Position numbers and translations under genes: made by a program. From assembly GCF_024459955.1 (NCBI RefSeq), contig NZ_JANFXK010000003.1, positions 1-64,000 of the forward strand: a DNA stretch of 64,000 bases, read 5' to 3'. Positions 36,999 through 45,053 of the stretch are shown piece after piece. The stretch is from Anaerovorax odorimutans (GTDB lineage Bacteria; Bacillota; Clostridia; Peptostreptococcales; Anaerovoracaceae). Below the pieces are notes generated by a model. That model saw only the letters and a list, made by a program, of their open reading frames with translations. It was not told where the DNA came from and made no database searches. The number at the start of each line of letters is the position of its first letter. Positions within the stretch are counted from its first letter, which is position 1.

Positions 36999-38231
36999 TC
37001 ATTTTCTGTATTTTTTCACAATAATACTGGAATTCTGTCCGCCGAAGCCAAGCGCATTGGACATGGCTGCGCCGATGGAGGTTTCTCTGGCATTGTTGGG
37101 AATATAGTCCAGATCACATTCCGGATCCAAAGTGCGGTAATTCAGGGTAGGGGGAAGGATTCCGGTTTGGATGGCTTTGATACAGGCGATGACCTCTGTA
37201 ATGCCTCCTGCTCCCATGAGATGCCCTGTGGCGCCTTTTGTTGAGCTTACAGGAGGAACCTTTTCTCCGAACACCTCCTTGATCGCTTTTGTCTCGATGG
37301 GATCGCCAAGAGGAGTCGATGTGCCATGGGCGTTGATATAGTCGATTTGATCGGGAGCCATTTCTGCAAGATCAAGGGCGCGCCTCATACATGCCACTGC
37401 GCCTTTTCCCGATGGATCGGGAGACGTTACGTGATAGCCGTCGGATGTATTGGCGTATCCAGCCAGCTCTGCCAGGATATCGGCTCCGCGGGCCAGCGCA
37501 TGAGTTTCCGTCTCCAGGATCAGCGCTCCGCCGCCTTCCCCCATGACGAATCCGTTTCGATCCGCGTCAAATGGGCGGCAGGCTGCTTTAGGGTCTTCGT
37601 TATGCCTGGACAGAGCCTTCGCCTGGGCCAGACTTCCCAGAACGACAGGACAGAGGCTGCTTTCGCCTCCCATGATTACCATAGCATCGGCTTCACCGGC
37701 GCGGATAATCATCGCCGCCATACTCAGGGCATCACCACCGGAAGAACAGGCGGTATTCAGCGTATAGCTGGGGCCGTGGATTCCCTTGGCAATGGAAAAC
37801 TGAGCCGCTGCCAGATTGCCCAGAATTTTTGGAACGAACCTGGGACTCACTTTCTTTGCCTTTCCTGAGGTAAGCTCGTCCTGTGTCATGGCTGTCGTCG
37901 CCACTCCATTCATAGCCGTACCCATAACGATTCCCAGCCGGTCCGATTCACTCTCCACGGGAAAACCGCTCTGATTGAGAGCCTCGTCAGCTGCCGCGTA
38001 GGCATATTGCTGGAACAGATCCATTTCACGGATCAGTTTTGGCGATATATATTCTTTTGGGTCAAAATCTTTTACTTCGGCAGCAATCTGCACTGCCAGT
38101 TCCTGTGGGTCAAAACGGGTAATACGGTCGATCCCGCAGACCCCCTGCACCAGATTATTCCAATAAGTCTCAGTACCGGTTCCGATAGGAGTAACTGCTC
38201 CCATGCCGGTGATAACTAGTTTTTCATTCAT
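36999..38231 (-). CDS. fabF: Beta-ketoacyl-ACP synthase II
   Basis: 410 residues with the KAS catalytic triad: Cys in NTACSSGGD, His in NAHGTSTPLGD and His in GATGHLMGAGG. It elongates acyl-ACP with malonyl-ACP. The neighbour is an AMP ligase rather than the usual fabD-fabG-acpP cluster, so it may be an accessory KAS with a special product. The ATG follows GGAGG. Confidence 0.9.
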   Translation of the reverse strand: MNEKLVITGMGAVTPIGTGTETYWNNLVQGVCGIDRITRFDPQELAVQIAAEVKDFDPKEYISPKLIREMDLFQQYAYAAADEALNQSGFPVESESDRLGIVMGTAMNGVATTAMTQDELTSGKAKKVSPRFVPKILGNLAAAQFSIAKGIHGPSYTLNTACSSGGDALSMAAMIIRAGEADAMVIMGGESSLCPVVLGSLAQAKALSRHNEDPKAACRPFDADRNGFVMGEGGGALILETETHALARGADILAELAGYANTSDGYHVTSPDPSGKGAVACMRRALDLAEMAPDQIDYINAHGTSTPLGDPIETKAIKEVFGEKVPPVSSTKGATGHLMGAGGITEVIACIKAIQTGILPPTLNYRTLDPECDLDYIPNNARETSIGAAMSNALGFGGQNSSIIVKKYRK

Positions 38232-38301
38232 TTATTTTCCTCCAGTTATAATTACAATCCATAACATTTTACCATATTTTTTGTAAAAATCTACTGTCAG
38301 G

Positions 38302-38330
38302 TTGACAAAAAAAGTTGGATTTTATATACT
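38302..38330 (+). promoter_or_regulatory. Promoter of DUF896 gene
   Basis: TTGACA (38302-38307), a 17-bp spacer and TATACT (38325-38330). No LexA box is seen here, unlike the B. subtilis yneA-yneB-ynzC operon that carries a DUF896 gene. Confidence 0.75.
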
Positions 38331-38375
38331 GAATCCGCAAACACAACGATTTTACCGGTAAGGAAGTGATTGAAC

Positions 38376-38600
38376 ATGATAGGAAAAGAAAAGATCGACC
38401 GGATTAATGAACTGGCGAAAAAGCACAAAGAAGAAGGTCTGACGGATGAAGAGCATAAGGAAAGAGAATCTCTGCGTCAGGAATATCTGGCCAAGTTCCG
38501 CGAAAATTTCAGAGGCCATCTGGACCGAATCAAATTCGTGGAGGATATGAGCGAGGAAGAACTGGAAGAATACAACAAAAAACATAAAAAAAATATCTGA
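38376..38600 (+). CDS. DUF896 family protein (YnzC-like)
   Basis: A small helical, highly charged protein of 74 residues: KIDRINELAKKHKEEGLT, then EERESLRQEYL-type helices. DUF896 proteins are short helical-hairpin proteins of unknown function. The ATG at 38376 follows AAGGAAG. Confidence 0.88.
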   Translation: MIGKEKIDRINELAKKHKEEGLTDEEHKERESLRQEYLAKFRENFRGHLDRIKFVEDMSEEELEEYNKKHKKNI

Positions 38601-38713
38601 TCGGACGGCGGGAAAAGACAAATTTCCCGCTTTCTTTGTTTTATACTGTATTTATCATTGACATCGGCGCTGCCGAGTCGGTACAAGTAGAAAAAACAAA
38701 GAGGTGTGTACAA

Positions 38714-39157
38714 ATGAAAAAAAGGTATTTCAATTTGCTGGCGATCCCTGCTCTGGCGGTGATCGTGTTCTGCCTGTTCAGCGGCTTTTCTTCTCAGGAT
38801 ACCCAGGACGCGGCCAAATCGCTGATCGACCAGAGAACTGTAATTCTGCAGGGTTTTTCACAGGGAGAGATTCCATACGCGGAGGCGGAAAAGCGACTGC
38901 GCCGCATTGAGGATGAAACGATATTGGAAGAGGATCTCGCGGATCTGTCGGACAAAGAGCTCTTTGACGCGTCCAGGATGTGCTCTGTGGACTTTAAAAC
39001 AATGATAAAGAAAAAGCAGTTCTTTCAATACATAACTTATGAAGCGGAGATCGTATGGGATACTGGGACCTCATCTTCTGAGGCGCTCTATAACGTTGTA
39101 GTCCGGGAAGACAACGGCAGATATAAGCTGACGGTTTTTGAACCGTCAAAACTTTAA
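38714..39157 (+). CDS. Hypothetical exported or membrane-anchored protein
   Basis: 147 residues, not recognised. The N-terminus MKKRYFNLLAIPALAVIVFC is a signal peptide or anchor with no clear lipobox. The rest is soluble, acidic and helical first (about 35-85), then beta-like (FQYITYEAEIVWDTG, LYNVVVRED). The start ATG 38714 follows GAGGTG. It sits between DUF896 and nifS with no functional clue. Confidence 0.6.
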   Translation: MKKRYFNLLAIPALAVIVFCLFSGFSSQDTQDAAKSLIDQRTVILQGFSQGEIPYAEAEKRLRRIEDETILEEDLADLSDKELFDASRMCSVDFKTMIKKKQFFQYITYEAEIVWDTGTSSSEALYNVVVREDNGRYKLTVFEPSKL

Positions 39158-39176
39158 AAAATTTTGGCAAAAAGTG

Positions 39177-39204
39177 TTTAAAAGCAGCTGAATATTGGTA
39201 TAAT
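39177..39204 (+). promoter_or_regulatory. Promoter of nifS-iscU-mnmA operon
   Basis: TTTAAA (39177-39182), a 16-bp spacer and a TGG-extended TATAAT (39199-39204). No iscR regulator gene or IscR-like site was noticed nearby. Confidence 0.6.
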
Positions 39205-39248
39205 AGTATATTGTATTGAAAGGAATTGAATTACAAAAGGAGTAGAAT

Positions 39249-40418
39249 ATGCGACAGGTTTATTTAGATTATTCAGCAACTACGCCGGTAAAACAAGAAG
39301 TGGTAGACGCCATGCTTCCTTATTTTACCGAGCTCTATGGAAATCCATCCAGTTTATATAGCATAGCGGCAGAATCCAAAGAGGCCCTTGCGGGAGCAAG
39401 GAAACAGGTGGCGGAGCTGATCGGCGCCGAGGAAAAGGAAATTTTCTTTACATCCTGCGGAACCGAAGCCGACAACTGGGCCGTCATGGGAGCCGCCGAT
39501 GCGCTGCGCAAAAAGGGAAACCATATCATTACTACAAAAATCGAGCATCACGCCATGCTCCATTCCTGCGAGTTTTTAGAAAAGCGGGGATATGACGTTA
39601 CTTATCTGGACGTTGATTCAGAGGGCAGGGTGAATCCTGCGGACCTGGAAGCGGCCATTACGGACAAGACGATCCTGATCAGCATCATGTTCGTCAACAA
39701 TGAAGTGGGAACGGTGGAGCCGATCAAAGAACTGGCAGCTATCGCCAAAGCCCACAAAATTCTCTTCCACACTGATGCTGTGCAGGCACTGGGCAATGTT
39801 CCCATCGATGTGAAGGAGCTGGGCATAGACTTAATGTCCATGTCCGCACATAAGATTTACGGTCCAAAAGGTATCGGAGCGCTTTACATCCGCAAGGGCG
39901 TAAAAATTTCCAACTATCTTCATGGAGGCGCGCAGGAAAATAAAAAACGCGCCGGCACGGAAAATCTGGCCGGCATCGTAGGATTCGGAAAAGCCGCTGA
40001 ACTGGCCCGCACAAATCTTACGGAACACATTAAACATACTTCCTCACTGCGGGATTATTTGATTCAGCAGGTTCAGGAAAATATCGACAACGTTTATGTA
40101 AACGGCTCTATGGAACACCGTCATCCGGGGAACGCCAATCTGACCTTCGAATTCATTGAAGGCGAAGCGATGCTGCTCTATCTGGATATGAACGGCATTG
40201 CCGTTTCCACAGGCTCAGCATGCTCATCAGCGTCCCTGACGCCTTCCCACGTGCTGTCAGCTCTGGGAATTCCGGTGGAAAGGATCCACGGGACCCTGCG
40301 TTTCACCGTAGGCGATATGACGACAAAGGAAGATATCGATTATGTTGTTTCAACCCTGAAAAATGTGGTAAATAAACTTAGAGAAATTTCATCAGTATCA
40401 AGCGAGAAAGGGTGGTAA
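39249..40418 (+). CDS. nifS: Cysteine desulfurase (NifS/IscS family)
   Basis: PLP enzyme that moves sulfur from cysteine to IscU and to tRNA thiolation. Motifs are YLDYSATTPV, HTDAVQALG, the PLP lysine in SMSAHKIYGPKG and the persulfide cysteine loop VSTGSACSSAS. 389 residues. It lies 3 bp upstream of iscU and in one operon with mnmA, so it can supply both Fe-S clusters and 2-thiouridine. Confidence 0.94.
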   Translation: MRQVYLDYSATTPVKQEVVDAMLPYFTELYGNPSSLYSIAAESKEALAGARKQVAELIGAEEKEIFFTSCGTEADNWAVMGAADALRKKGNHIITTKIEHHAMLHSCEFLEKRGYDVTYLDVDSEGRVNPADLEAAITDKTILISIMFVNNEVGTVEPIKELAAIAKAHKILFHTDAVQALGNVPIDVKELGIDLMSMSAHKIYGPKGIGALYIRKGVKISNYLHGGAQENKKRAGTENLAGIVGFGKAAELARTNLTEHIKHTSSLRDYLIQQVQENIDNVYVNGSMEHRHPGNANLTFEFIEGEAMLLYLDMNGIAVSTGSACSSASLTPSHVLSALGIPVERIHGTLRFTVGDMTTKEDIDYVVSTLKNVVNKLREISSVSSEKGW

Positions 40419-40421
40419 GAC

Positions 40422-40874
40422 ATGGCAAACATGTATAACGATAAAGTAATGGATCATTTCATGAATCCTCATAATGTTGGAGAAATAGAGAACGCCGACG
40501 GCGTTGGTACTTACGGAAGTCCGGTATGCGGAGACATGATGCAGATCTCAATCACAGTTGAAGATGACAAGATCACCGATGCCAAGTTCAAGACTTTTGG
40601 CTGCGGGTCGGCCATCGCGTCTTCCAGCGTGGCGACGGATATGATTATCGGTATGACGATCGATGAGGCTCTGGAACTGACCAATAAGCAGATTATCAAC
40701 GAGCTGGGAGGTCTCCCGGCGGTCAAGGTTCATTGCTCCGTCCTTGCGGATCACGCCATCAAATCGGCGATCTACGACTACGCACAGAAAACGGGAAAGC
40801 ACTATAAAGGTCTTGAAGGCTTTGATCCCAATGCGGATGAGGACGACCATCACGATCTTCCGGAGGAAGCGTAG
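40422..40874 (+). CDS. iscU: Fe-S cluster scaffold IscU/NifU N-terminal type
   Basis: 150 residues with the three scaffold cysteines C36 (GSPVCGDMM), C61 (FGCGSAIASSS) and C105 (VHCSVLADHA). This is the NifU-N type common in Clostridia paired with NifS. The acidic His/Asp-rich C-terminus (EDDHHDLPEEA) is extra to the core. The stop is 1 bp before the mnmA start. Confidence 0.93.
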   Translation: MANMYNDKVMDHFMNPHNVGEIENADGVGTYGSPVCGDMMQISITVEDDKITDAKFKTFGCGSAIASSSVATDMIIGMTIDEALELTNKQIINELGGLPAVKVHCSVLADHAIKSAIYDYAQKTGKHYKGLEGFDPNADEDDHHDLPEEA

Positions 40875-40875
40875 G

Positions 40876-41943
40876 ATGAGTGCGGCACTCAATAAAAATA
40901 AAGTTATATTAGGCTTAAGCGGCGGAGTAGACAGTACTACCGCTGCTTTGCTGTTACGGGAAAAAGGCATGGATGTCACAGGCCTTTATTTTGATGTGTC
41001 CTGCGGCAATGAGGAGGGGCGACGCGCTGCTGAGCAGGCGGCCTCTGAGATCGGTATTCCTTTCATCTACCGCAATGTGAACCAGCTGTTTGAAAGCACG
41101 GTCATCGATAATTTCTGCAGAGAATACGCGGCGGGAAGAACGCCTAACCCCTGTGTTTTCTGCAATCCCACCGTCAAATTTAAAATACTGACTCAGGAAG
41201 CCGATCGAATCGGGGCCTTCCATATCGCCACCGGTCATTATGCCAATACCGCCTGCAGCCCGCAGCTGGGGTGGACGATCCGCAGGGCGGCCAATGAAAA
41301 AAAGGATCAATCCTATATGCTCTACCGGCTTCCGGCAGAAATCATCAAACGTCTGCTGCTGCCGCTTTCTTCCATGGAAGATAAGCAGCAGGCCAGAGCG
41401 ATCGCCAGGGAGCAGGGGCTGTTCAACGCAGATAAAAAGGACAGCCAGGAGATTTGTTTTATCGCAGATGACGAGAATTACGCCGACTATATCCGCCGCA
41501 GGGGCTTTACCATAACGGAAGGTGATTTCGTCGATAAGGAGGGTAAGGTCCTTGGACAGCATAAAGGTCTGATTCATTACACCATCGGCCAGAGGAAGGG
41601 GCTGGGCATTACCTTTGGAAAACCGGTCTTTGTCATTGGAGTGGACCCGGTGAAAAATACGGTGACTCTGGGCGACCACGAAGATCTTTTTTCCCGGGAA
41701 GTAATCAGCTCAGAAAGCTTTTTCCCGGCCACAGGGAGCGGCAGGATGCCGGAGTATCTGGAAAACGCACAGGTATTGGCTAAGATCCGCTATGCGGCAA
41801 AGCCTGCGCCTGCCCGCATAAAAACTATGCCGGACGGCAGAATCCTTGCTGCCTTTGAAGAAAAGCAAAGAGCTGCTACGCCCGGCCAGTCGATCGTCTT
41901 TTACCTCAGCGACTGTGTCGTCGGAGGAGGGTTCATCGAATAG
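40876..41943 (+). CDS. mnmA: tRNA-uridine 2-sulfurtransferase
   Basis: Thiolates U34 of tRNA Lys/Glu/Gln. The PP-loop SGGVDSTTA is at 15-23. The catalytic cysteine pair sits in NPCVFCNP and in SQEICFI. 355 residues. The start ATG 40876 follows the iscU stop at once, with GGAGGAAG inside the iscU end; an open frame upstream to 40744 is only overlap with iscU. Cotranscription with nifS supplies the sulfur donor. Confidence 0.93.
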   Translation: MSAALNKNKVILGLSGGVDSTTAALLLREKGMDVTGLYFDVSCGNEEGRRAAEQAASEIGIPFIYRNVNQLFESTVIDNFCREYAAGRTPNPCVFCNPTVKFKILTQEADRIGAFHIATGHYANTACSPQLGWTIRRAANEKKDQSYMLYRLPAEIIKRLLLPLSSMEDKQQARAIAREQGLFNADKKDSQEICFIADDENYADYIRRRGFTITEGDFVDKEGKVLGQHKGLIHYTIGQRKGLGITFGKPVFVIGVDPVKNTVTLGDHEDLFSREVISSESFFPATGSGRMPEYLENAQVLAKIRYAAKPAPARIKTMPDGRILAAFEEKQRAATPGQSIVFYLSDCVVGGGFIE

Positions 41944-41967
41944 AAACCATAAAAATATTATGTAAAC

Positions 41968-42924
41968 TCAGAACATGATAATCGCACGTACCGGGCAGAC
42001 TGGCGCGCAGTACCCGCAGGTGAGACAGATGGAATGGTCTACCTGAGCCAAACCGTTTTCATTGCGGAAGATCGCTTTATTGGGACAGCGCTCAATGCAG
42101 GCCCCGCAGCCTTCACAGTCTCCCTGGTCGATGCGGATTCTTTTTTTTGAAACATCGGGCGTATAATTGCGGTCAATGGTACCTTCTGCGTATTCTACGA
42201 TGCGGTCCACTTCTTCCTTGCTGCCAAAACCGATCATAATGGAAGCGACTCCCGGCAAATCCCGGACATAATCCAGGGCTTCCAAGTAAGAGCCCGTCAG
42301 ATTTCCGCCGCCGAAGGCTTTCATGGCAAACACGCCTTTTCCCGCATCGGCATTGGCTTTGATGGCGGCTGCCATTTCTTCTTTTGTCCCTGATCCGCCG
42401 CCTTTACGGATCCCCAGGCTTTTAAAATTGATGAGCGGAAAGAGCACATCCACTTCCGGAATACTAGCCATTTTTTCCGCCACGTCCACATGGTGCGTGG
42501 AAACGCCGATGGCTTTCACCAGGCCTTTTTCCTTGGCCTCCACCAGACAGCGCCAGGCGCCGGCGCGGTCGTCCCAATCGGGATCCTGGCGGACCTCATG
42601 AAGCAAAAAAATGTCAATGTATTCAAGCTCCATTTCTTCCAGAGCTTCATTAATGGCAAATTCCATCTGGCTGTAGGTCAGATCCAGCGATTTGGAACAG
42701 ATGACCGGCCGATGATCGATGCTTTTCAATGCCTCTCTAATATACGGATACGTTTCATAATACTGGGCCGTATCTAAAAAATTAATGCCTTTTTCCAGAG
42801 CATAACGAAGAACCTCAGCACCTTCCTCCACAGGAAGATTGAGCTGCGTGTTCCCCACGGTGAGCACTCCGAATCCCACAGGCGTCACTTCGATCCCGGT
42901 ATTTCCTAATTTATTTTTTTTCAT
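41968..42924 (-). CDS. Aldo/keto reductase with C-terminal 2[4Fe-4S] ferredoxin domain
   Basis: 318 residues. The AKR barrel (1-265) shows NFLDTAQYYETYP (Asp and Tyr), CSKSLD (Lys) and FLLHEVR (His). The C-terminal ferredoxin has CEGCGACIERCP and CLTCGYCAPVCP. The fusion suggests electron exchange with ferredoxin rather than only NADPH. The start ATG 42924 follows AGGAGG. The physiological substrate is unknown. Confidence 0.88.
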   Translation of the reverse strand: MKKNKLGNTGIEVTPVGFGVLTVGNTQLNLPVEEGAEVLRYALEKGINFLDTAQYYETYPYIREALKSIDHRPVICSKSLDLTYSQMEFAINEALEEMELEYIDIFLLHEVRQDPDWDDRAGAWRCLVEAKEKGLVKAIGVSTHHVDVAEKMASIPEVDVLFPLINFKSLGIRKGGGSGTKEEMAAAIKANADAGKGVFAMKAFGGGNLTGSYLEALDYVRDLPGVASIMIGFGSKEEVDRIVEYAEGTIDRNYTPDVSKKRIRIDQGDCEGCGACIERCPNKAIFRNENGLAQVDHSICLTCGYCAPVCPVRAIIMF

Positions 42925-43019
42925 AAAAACCTCCTGAAACATGGTTCTATAGTAACATAATATTTACAGGTAAGGACATACTAATTTTAAACAAACGAAA
43001 ATACAAGGAGGGACAGAAA

Positions 43020-43190
43020 ATGGGAAAATTTTGCACTGGTGCTGTGGGCATCGGCATTGCCGGCGCTATCATCGGAATGCATATGTACATGTTCCTGTCG
43101 CCAAAGGATCAGAGACAGATCCACCGAGGGCTGAAAACAGCTGTGGATGATTTGAAAACAGTCACTGAAAAATTAACGGAGGTAATGTAA
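43020..43190 (+). CDS. Small membrane protein (56 aa)
   Basis: Starts MGKFCTGAVGIGIAGAIIG behind AAGGAGGG. One Gly/Ala-rich membrane helix (about 6-28) is followed by a basic then helical cytoplasmic tail ending KLTEVM, reminiscent of short YtxH-like proteins. Its TAA overlaps the next ATG (TAATG), so the two small genes are translationally coupled. Confidence 0.7.
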   Translation: MGKFCTGAVGIGIAGAIIGMHMYMFLSPKDQRQIHRGLKTAVDDLKTVTEKLTEVM

Positions 43191-43345
43191 TGGGTATTTT
43201 GGATGATATGGAAAAGGATAAAATCTGGAATCGGATGGATGATATGAAAATCCTGGGTATGACCAGAGAAGATCTGGACGATGATGACGGGATCATCGAA
43301 GAGCTGAGAAAAAAAGACGAAATCCTTTCAAAAAAGGAAAAATAG
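43190..43345 (+). CDS. Small acidic hypothetical protein (51 aa)
   Basis: MGILDDMEKDKIWNRMDDMK and an Asp run, then a Lys/Glu helix ending KKEK. GGAGG lies about 7 nt upstream inside the preceding gene. It is soluble and charged, not recognised, and overlaps the preceding stop by one base. Confidence 0.65.
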   Translation: MGILDDMEKDKIWNRMDDMKILGMTREDLDDDDGIIEELRKKDEILSKKEK

Positions 43346-43352
43346 GATGTGG

Positions 43353-43398
43353 AAAAGAGTGTGCAGACGGGCAAAATTCCGGCTATGCGCTCTTTTTT
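43353..43398 (+). terminator. Probable terminator after the two small genes
   Basis: AAAAGAG (43353-43359) pairs with CTCTTTT (43390-43396), with extra G/C pairs inside, and runs into TTTTTT. Confidence 0.6.
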
Positions 43399-43400
43399 GT

Positions 43401-43429
43401 TTGCGCCGCAACCGGCATAAGTATATAAT
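43401..43429 (+). promoter_or_regulatory. Promoter of SIR2-nitroreductase-subtilase operon
   Basis: TTGCGC (43401-43406), a 17-bp spacer and TATAAT (43424-43429), followed by an early AAGGAGG. Confidence 0.55.
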
Positions 43430-43473
43430 AAGGAAGGAGTATTTTAAATTTTGTCAGGCACAGGAAAGAGCGC

Positions 43474-44547
43474 ATGGAAAGAATCGTGGTATTTTTGGGG
43501 GCCGGCGCATCGAAAAGCGACGGCGCGCCCTTACAGAAAGAATTGTTCCGGGCCTATATGGACTCCGTGGATGAGTCCGGGGAAACCCGTGAGCGCTATT
43601 ACAAAAACAATCCCTTTTACAAAAACGTGAAAAGCGATCTTTTTGCGTTTTTTGACGTTTATTTTGGCATTAACCTGAGCCATTCCCGGGAAGCCCTCTT
43701 CCCCACATTTGAAGAAGCGCTGGGCGTTTTGGAGGTGGAAGGAGGCTACGCCGGAAAAGAAACCGTCCGGAAATACAAGGATGCCATCATTGCCAGCATG
43801 GCGCTGGCGATCGAATCCCAGCTGGATAATAAGCGAAGTGAGCAGAACTATCGGATTATCGATAGTTATCACAAGCTGCTGATTGAGAATCTCTGCGACC
43901 GCGGAGGCCACCAGGTGGATTTTCTTTCCACCAATTATGATCTTCTGGCAGACAACGCGCTGCTGTCACAGGGCAGACCGATCAACTATGGTTTTACCGA
44001 TCAGGGCCACGGTATACGTCTGCTCAAGCTGCACGGCTCCATGAACTGGCTCTACTGTCCCGGCTGCGGCAGGATTCAGGCAACGGGCGCCGCAGAAATT
44101 TCTGCCAACAATCTGCTGGACTTCAGCGCACACAAATGTGAAAACTGCGGCAGCGTGCAGACATCGGTAATCATCCCGCCCACTTATTTTAAAAACTTTG
44201 TGCAGTATGGGGACAATATCCGCCGCGTCTGGGAAAATGCCTATGAAGCGCTTTCGCAGGCAGACCGCATTATCATCTGCGGTTATTCCTTCCCCCATGC
44301 GGATATACATATCAAAACCCTGCTGAAAAAGAGCGAGCAGGGCAGGAAGCGCTCAACACCCCTGAAAGTATCCGTCTTTAACGGATATGAAGGAAAATCC
44401 GGCGAAGAGAAGAGGAAGGAAGCGTATCGTTACCTTCGCTTCCTCAGAAAAGACACAATTTTAGATTATCAGGGCGATATTCCATTTGAGGAATTCGCCA
44501 AATCACCACAGCAATATATAGATGGAACACAAGGAGGAACGATATGA
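43474..44547 (+). CDS. Stand-alone SIR2-like (SIR2_2) NAD-binding protein with zinc ribbon
   Basis: 357 residues. The NAD-binding loop FLGAGASKSDG is at the N-terminus, N154 lies in FLSTNYD and H187 in KLHGSMNW; these residues are catalytic in sirtuin-fold NADases. A CPGC...CENC zinc ribbon follows (about 194-230), then IICGYSFPHAD. The domain set resembles SIR2-like proteins of phage-defence systems as much as deacylases. It overlaps the nitroreductase start by 4 bp (ATGA). No second defence component was recognised. Confidence 0.8.
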   Translation: MERIVVFLGAGASKSDGAPLQKELFRAYMDSVDESGETRERYYKNNPFYKNVKSDLFAFFDVYFGINLSHSREALFPTFEEALGVLEVEGGYAGKETVRKYKDAIIASMALAIESQLDNKRSEQNYRIIDSYHKLLIENLCDRGGHQVDFLSTNYDLLADNALLSQGRPINYGFTDQGHGIRLLKLHGSMNWLYCPGCGRIQATGAAEISANNLLDFSAHKCENCGSVQTSVIIPPTYFKNFVQYGDNIRRVWENAYEALSQADRIIICGYSFPHADIHIKTLLKKSEQGRKRSTPLKVSVFNGYEGKSGEEKRKEAYRYLRFLRKDTILDYQGDIPFEEFAKSPQQYIDGTQGGTI

Positions 44548-45053
44548 ACGTATCAGAAGCCATTCGCAGCAGAAGAAGTATCCGAAAATACAAAAAGGGA
44601 GTCACAATACCAAAGGAACACATCGATTTGATGCTGGAAGCAGCCATGATGGCCCCTAGCGCAGGAAATACCCGGCCCTGGGAGTTTATCGTACTGGAGA
44701 ACAGAGGCTTGATGGAAAAGATTACGGAAATCAATCCTTACTCCAGGATGCTGAAAACCGCTTCCGCAGCTATTGTAATTTGCGCGAAACCTGAACTGCA
44801 GACCGGCATCTGCTCCGGGTTCTGGCCGCAGGACTGCGGGGCGGCGGCGGAAAATGTGCTGCTGCAGGCACAGGAACTGGGATACGGAACCTGCTGGTGC
44901 GGCATGTATCCCATTCAGCACCGGGTAGAAAAGCTGCAGGCATTGCTCAATATAAAAAGCGTGCCATATGCGGTAATCGCGGTTGGTGTTCCGGCTCAGG
45001 AGCCGGAGGCCAGAGGCTACTTTGATCCTCAGAAGGTAAGGTACATAAAATGA
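44544..45053 (+). CDS. Nitroreductase family protein
   Basis: FMN-dependent oxidoreductase of 169 residues. RSRRSIRKYKKGVTIPKEHI and MMAPSAGNTRPWEF are the flavin-binding signatures and GYGTCWCGMYP the C-terminal one. Short members reduce nitro compounds or quinones, or are catabolic. Start and stop each overlap the neighbours by 4 bp (ATGA), so all three genes are coupled. Confidence 0.88.
   Translation: MNVSEAIRSRRSIRKYKKGVTIPKEHIDLMLEAAMMAPSAGNTRPWEFIVLENRGLMEKITEINPYSRMLKTASAAIVICAKPELQTGICSGFWPQDCGAAAENVLLQAQELGYGTCWCGMYPIQHRVEKLQALLNIKSVPYAVIAVGVPAQEPEARGYFDPQKVRYIK

Noticed and set aside
40744-40875. Extended N-terminus for mnmA
   Set aside because: It is only an open alternative frame over the iscU 3' end; the MnmA core begins right after the ATG at 40876.
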